From Euonymus europaeus (lineage: Eukaryota; Streptophyta; Magnoliopsida; Celastrales; Celastraceae): a stretch of DNA of 64,000 nt. The notes beneath the pieces were generated by a model. The model was not told where the DNA came from. It saw only the letters and a program-made list of their open reading frames with translations, and ran no database searches. Within the stretch, counting starts at the first letter, position 1; the number at the start of each line of letters is the position of its first letter. The stretch is from NCBI GenBank assembly GCA_963580455.1, contig OY756958.1, forward strand, positions 17,434,501-17,498,500, written 5' to 3'. Below are positions 60,287 through 64,000 of this stretch, in pieces. The translations under genes were made by a program, and so were the position numbers.

Positions 60287-60730
60287 TTAAAACTCATTTA
60301 CCCATGCATCGGGTTCATCTTCAAATTCATCCCAAAATTCTTCCATACTATCGATGGAATCATCATGTTCTAAAACTTCTTCTTCTTCAATAAATTGATC
60401 GATAAAATCATCAACATGATCAGTAATGAGATCAAATAAAATCTGATCACGTATTTGAGAAAAGAGTGCAATTTCAAGAATGTTTTTGCGCAAATCATAA
60501 GGTAAATCAAAATAATGGAAAATGCGCAAACACTCGATTTTAACAGCATCAGCATTTAATATAGGGTATGCCCAGCATTCTTCCCAATCATCCCAAGAAT
60601 GGAGAATAACCTTAATTCGATCTGTCTCAAGTTCAAGATAAACATAATTGAGTTTTTTGGGACAGAAATTATTTGAAAATATAGGAGTTGAAAACCTTGC
60701 TAATATATATTTAAGTGAATCGGAAGCCAT
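60287..60730 (-). CDS. Small viral ORF, acidic 147-residue protein of unknown function
   Basis: Intact from ATG (MASDSLKYILARF) to stop. No family recognised. The N-terminal ~60 residues are mixed with aromatic/hydrophobic strands (LNYVYLELETDRIKVILHSW); the C-terminal third is strongly acidic (EEEEVLEHDDSIDSMEEFW). No signal peptide or membrane segment is evident. The ATG stands 1 base after the stop of the preceding 82-residue ORF, so coupled translation is plausible. Florendovirus-like genomes can carry a downstream ORF of unknown function; this may be its counterpart. Having no stop in a degraded integrant is notable but may be chance at this length. Confidence 0.72.
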   Translation of the reverse strand: MASDSLKYILARFSTPIFSNNFCPKKLNYVYLELETDRIKVILHSWDDWEECWAYPILNADAVKIECLRIFHYFDLPYDLRKNILEIALFSQIRDQILFDLITDHVDDFIDQFIEEEEVLEHDDSIDSMEEFWDEFEDEPDAWVNEF

Positions 60731-60731
60731 T

Positions 60732-60980
60732 TTAAACTCGAGAAATAATTTCTAATTCACTTTGAAATGAATTGATTTGTAGGGTCAATAAATTGATCAT
60801 ATGCTTGTGTTCAAGAATATCAGCTCGGTTTTGATTAACCCAAGCAGGAGGATTCTGCTGATAAGGATGAGTAATGTGCCACCTGACAATCTGAGTATAT
60901 AACCTTTTATTTTCTTGCACAAGATCAGATGTAAGATTGTTAAGTCTTTTCACTAGGCGTTTTAATTCAAAGGGGTGCAT
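60732..60980 (-). CDS. Small viral ORF, basic coiled-coil 82-residue protein
   Basis: Intact frame starting MHPFELKRLVKRLNNL, 16 bases after the polyprotein stop (TAA 60999-60997) and ending 1 base before the next ATG. Leucines and other hydrophobics are spaced as heptads in residues 4-30 (LKRLVKRLNNLTSDL) and 58-80 (MINLLTLQINSFQSELEII), indicating two short coiled-coil helices separated by a Pro/Gln-rich link. No family recognised; the shape recalls small caulimovirid accessory proteins such as virion-associated proteins, but this is only analogy. Confidence 0.7.
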   Translation of the reverse strand: MHPFELKRLVKRLNNLTSDLVQENKRLYTQIVRWHITHPYQQNPPAWVNQNRADILEHKHMINLLTLQINSFQSELEIISRV

Positions 60981-60996
60981 AGTAAAGAGATAACCT

Positions 60997-63900
60997 TTAT
61001 AACCTTTTTAAGAGATTCTCCCCTTTGATGTGGCGTTCTCCAGATAATATGTTATCGATCCTGCTAGAATTCACACGTGTTAAGAAATCTGGTAAATTAT
61101 TATCTTTACCAGCAATGTGTTCAATATCAAAATCAAAAACACTAAGAATAGCTTGCCATCTAGCAAAAATTTGTTTGGAGGCTATATTTTGGACATCCTT
61201 TTGTAAAACCTCTTTTGCAGATTTACAATCAACACGAACTAAAAACTTTTGATTTAATAAATCACCTTGAAACTTTGAAATACATAAAACAATGGATAAA
61301 ATTTCTTTTTTAATTGTAGAATAATTTTGTTGAGTAGGATTCCATTTCTTGGAAGTAAATTGTATAATTTCTTCTTTGCTATTTTTTAACTGTTTAAGGA
61401 TACCACCATAACCAATTTATGAAGCATCTGTTTCAACTATTTTAAAAGCAGTAGGATCTAGAATACATAAACAAGGTAATGTGGGTAGATAAGCCTTAAT
61501 CCTTTGGATTATAGCATTATGAGTATCCGTCCAAGGAGGGGGATTCTTCTTCAACCTGTCATGTAAAGGTTTGCAAATTTTTTGAAGGTTAGGATAAAAA
61601 TCAGTAATATAATTTAAACTTCCCAAGAATCTTTGTAACTGATTTTTATCTAATATTTTATCAGGAAATTTGTCAACAAATTGGATAGATCATTCGATTG
61701 GTATAATAGTACCATGATGAATATTATGACCAAGAAACCGAATATTCGTTTGAAATAATTTAATCTTTGTTTTGGACACAACCAAACCATTGTTTGATAC
61801 TATGAGAAAATATCAAAACATCATCAATGTAAACAATTAAGAATTGAGAATAAGGATTAAAAATGTCATTCATATTTTTCTGAAATTCAGAAGGTGCATT
61901 CTTTAAGCCAAAAGGCATAACATTCCATTCATATTGTCCAAAAGGAACAGTAAAGGCAGTTTTGTACCTATCTCGCTCTTCAATCTGGATTTTCCAGAAA
62001 CCATATTTCATATCAAATTTTGAAAAGATTTTAGCATCTTATAATTTAGCTAGTAAATCTTTTTTATTAGGAATTGGATAACGAATCCATTGGAGGGCTT
62101 TATTTAAAGGTTTATAATTGATAACAAGTTGAGGAACTCCTCATTCAATTTCAGCATTCTTATTAACATAAAAAGCAGCACAACTCCAAGGAGACTGGCT
62201 GTGCCTGATTAATTTTTTATCTAAAAGATCTTGAATCTCTTTTCTACAGTATTCTTCTAATTCTTTGTTCATTTGTATCCCTCGGGCTTTTGTAGGTATA
62301 TTGATTTCTTGGAAATCCTTTTCATAAGGTAATTGGACAACGTGTTTCTTCCTATCCCAGAAGGCAGTAGGAAGATCAGAACAAACATCATTTTCAAAGA
62401 TATGTTGGAGAGAATTTATTTTTTCTTTTGTTTCTGTTGTTAATTGTTGGTCAATTTGGGAGATGTCAATCTTATCAAAAAGGTGTTCAATCTGTTTTCC
62501 TTTGTTTTCAATGAAACAATTTATGGAATCTTCATAAACAGAATTTTGTGCTAGGAAATGAATATTTTTTATGATAGGTTGTTGGATAAAAAGAAAAATT
62601 ATTTTATTTCCTAGAATCCTAGTATGAATTCCTTTATTACTAATTTTAAATGGTTTGAGTAACTCAAGGAATGGAGTTCCTAGAATAACATACTTTGTAA
62701 TGTCTTGAATACCTAAGAAACTAGTTTTGAGATTAGCATCATTGTTTGTGATTGTGACATCAGATAATTTATAAAGAATCTTAAGTTGTTCTCCTACTGC
62801 AGATTTGATTCCTTCATTTATTTTTTTCCCAATAAGAACGAGGAACTAAATCTGAACGAAGACAGTTTAAATCAGCTCCAAAATCAACTAAAGCTATTGT
62901 ATCAAAAGAGAAAGATTTTTGATTTGAAGTGCAACTTTTATAAACCATTTTTGGCTAGTAACTTGAGACAATATTCTAAGGAAAGGTTGTCCCTTATTTT
63001 CCTCTAAATCCTTTTCTTGTTTCATATTTTTTATTTCGGATTTAAGTTTAGCAATATCCTGTTGAAGTGTTTTAATACTAGGGTTTGGAGTTTTCATGGT
63101 AATCTCTGTGACAGAAGATGTATGATTATGAGGTTTTATTTTGGTATTTTCTTCATCTGATGACTCATCTGTATCATTTAAGGTTGAATCTAGTTTTGCA
63201 ATAATTTCTTGATCTAGTTGTAATTTTCTAATTCTTTTTCGAACAGGACAGTATCGTGTCCAATGATTTGATTTATTACAATGTTTGCAAGTAATCCTTT
63301 TATTCTGAGGTTTATCATGGTTTTCAGAAGAAGAACTAGAACTTTGTATAAGGCTATTAGAAGAATTTTTTACTTTATCTAAATTATGAATTGTTGAGGC
63401 TCCTAAGGATTTATTTTTCTTGCAAGAAGATTGGTGTAGATCAATTTGAAGAGCTTGTATTTTCCGATCAATTGCTGTTTGGAAACTAATGTCATTCGTT
63501 GGAGATTTAGGTTTAGTCAATGGTGGATGTTCGGACTTAAGAATAGGTTGTTGAGTAATATCATACCAGGTCTGAACCCTGGTTGGAGCATTGTTCGAGG
63601 AATCTAAAGATTTTGAAGATTTTGAAACTTTTGAGGCTTTCGGAGTGAAAGGATAAGTAGCCCAATCAATACGGGGGTCATCTATGTCTAACTCAAAGTA
63701 CTCAAAGAATGGAATTTGTTGTTGTAGTACTTCGAGAAAATCATAATATGCTTTTTGAATAGACTGTCTTTTTCACCTGTATAATGACTGAGGAACCAGC
63801 CTCTTTTGGCTGTATTTTGAGGAGAATAAAAATCTTTTTGTAATGATTGTTTATCGATAACGAAATCATCACGGATAAGAACATTTAACTCTGGGTCATT

Positions 63901-64000
63901 GTTATCAACCATTTGAGAATAAGTTGGTGACATTGGCTCTTGGGTGGAACTGGTTTGGGATTTTGGCTGTTGAACATTGTAAAATGGTTTTGGTATTGAA
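60997..64000 (-). pseudogene. Viral polyprotein, copy 2: coat protein, protease, RT, RNase H (partial)
   Basis: Minus strand. Zinc knuckle CKHCNKSNHWTRYC near 63290-63250, protease near 62890, RT core (MPFGLKNAPSEFQ near 61920; YIDDVLIF near 61830), and RNase H with SKFQGDLLNQKFLVRVDCKS near 61215 and DNNLPDFLTRVNSS near 61085. The stop is TAA 60999-60997. Breaks: a 1-base loss in an A run near 62925, disruption near 62825 after the protease motif, TGA at 62143-62141 (shared with copy 1), TAA 62041-62039, a ~43-bp loss near 61797 just after YIDDVL, TGA 61692-61690 and TAA 61429-61427. From 61426 to the stop the RNase H frame is open. The N-terminus lies outside the window. Confidence 0.85.

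Larger units (their letters stand above)
59132..64000 (-). mobile_element. Endogenous pararetrovirus copy 2, minus strand, continues beyond the window
   Basis: Read on the minus strand from 64000: coat protein, protease, RT, RNase H, two small ORFs, intergenic region with TATA motif, primer site (59191-59180) and leader ending at 59132. It supplies the RNase H, downstream ORFs and intergenic region that copy 1 lacks. Running from ORFs through the intergenic region into the leader fits a circular viral genome. Confidence 0.87.

Noticed and set aside
60370..61252. Frames overlapping the small viral ORFs and RNase H on either strand
   Set aside because: Out-of-frame shadows of the 147-residue ORF and of RNase H.

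Overview
This is a gene-poor, repeat-dense window from an angiosperm nuclear genome, probably from pericentromeric or otherwise heterochromatic DNA. The evidence is plant Ty3/gypsy retrotransposons, a CACTA-type transposase gene with introns, endogenous Caulimoviridae sequence and a ~160-bp AT-rich satellite. I see no ordinary host gene, rRNA, tRNA or CRISPR. The species cannot be told from the sequence.

Layout. Positions 1-2004 hold reverse-strand LTR sequence. From 2005 to 37469 the backbone is one interrupted array of the ~160-bp satellite (blocks 2005-4469, 6235-6555, 7216-10251, 12051-14938, 20357-20482, 35916-37469). It is broken by LTR remnants at 4470-6234 and 10252-12050, which share both satellite junctions and so descend from one insertion copied with the satellite. 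A 981-bp tandem duplication lies at 5575-7536. A further LTR (14939-20356) carries a nested, 5'-truncated Athila-type element at 15078-18943. At 20483-35915 sits a very young Ty3/gypsy element in the form LTR-internal-LTR-internal-LTR, period exactly 6592 bp, with a single perfect CTGAT target duplication around the whole. Its pol frame is open in both copies but its gag is broken in both.

From 37470 to 42295 there is a mosaic of three LTR pieces. A broken CACTA/Transposase_24 gene on the minus strand (42296-43203 and 54382-54845) is split by an older Ty3/gypsy element (43204-54381). The gag of that element is in turn split by a solo LTR of another family (46481-48628). After an (AT)-rich microsatellite come two endogenous pararetrovirus copies in opposite orientation (55264-59131 plus; 59132-64000 minus, cut by the window end). 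They encode a movement/coat/protease/RT/RNase H polyprotein, and in the minus copy two small downstream ORFs, a TATA-type promoter and a tRNA-Met primer site.

Order of events: satellite, then first LTR insertions and their co-duplication, then later LTRs and the nested Athila piece, and most recently the 15.4-kb double element. Among the less expected signals are 21 same-strand TTGAC[C/T] boxes in 220 bp of each young LTR, a GTGAACAGTA plus CCGTCCGGACGG module shared by LTRs of two retrotransposon lineages, a conserved CAG|GTGAG behind a pyrimidine tract in most LTR families, and the fold-back arrangement of the two viral copies.
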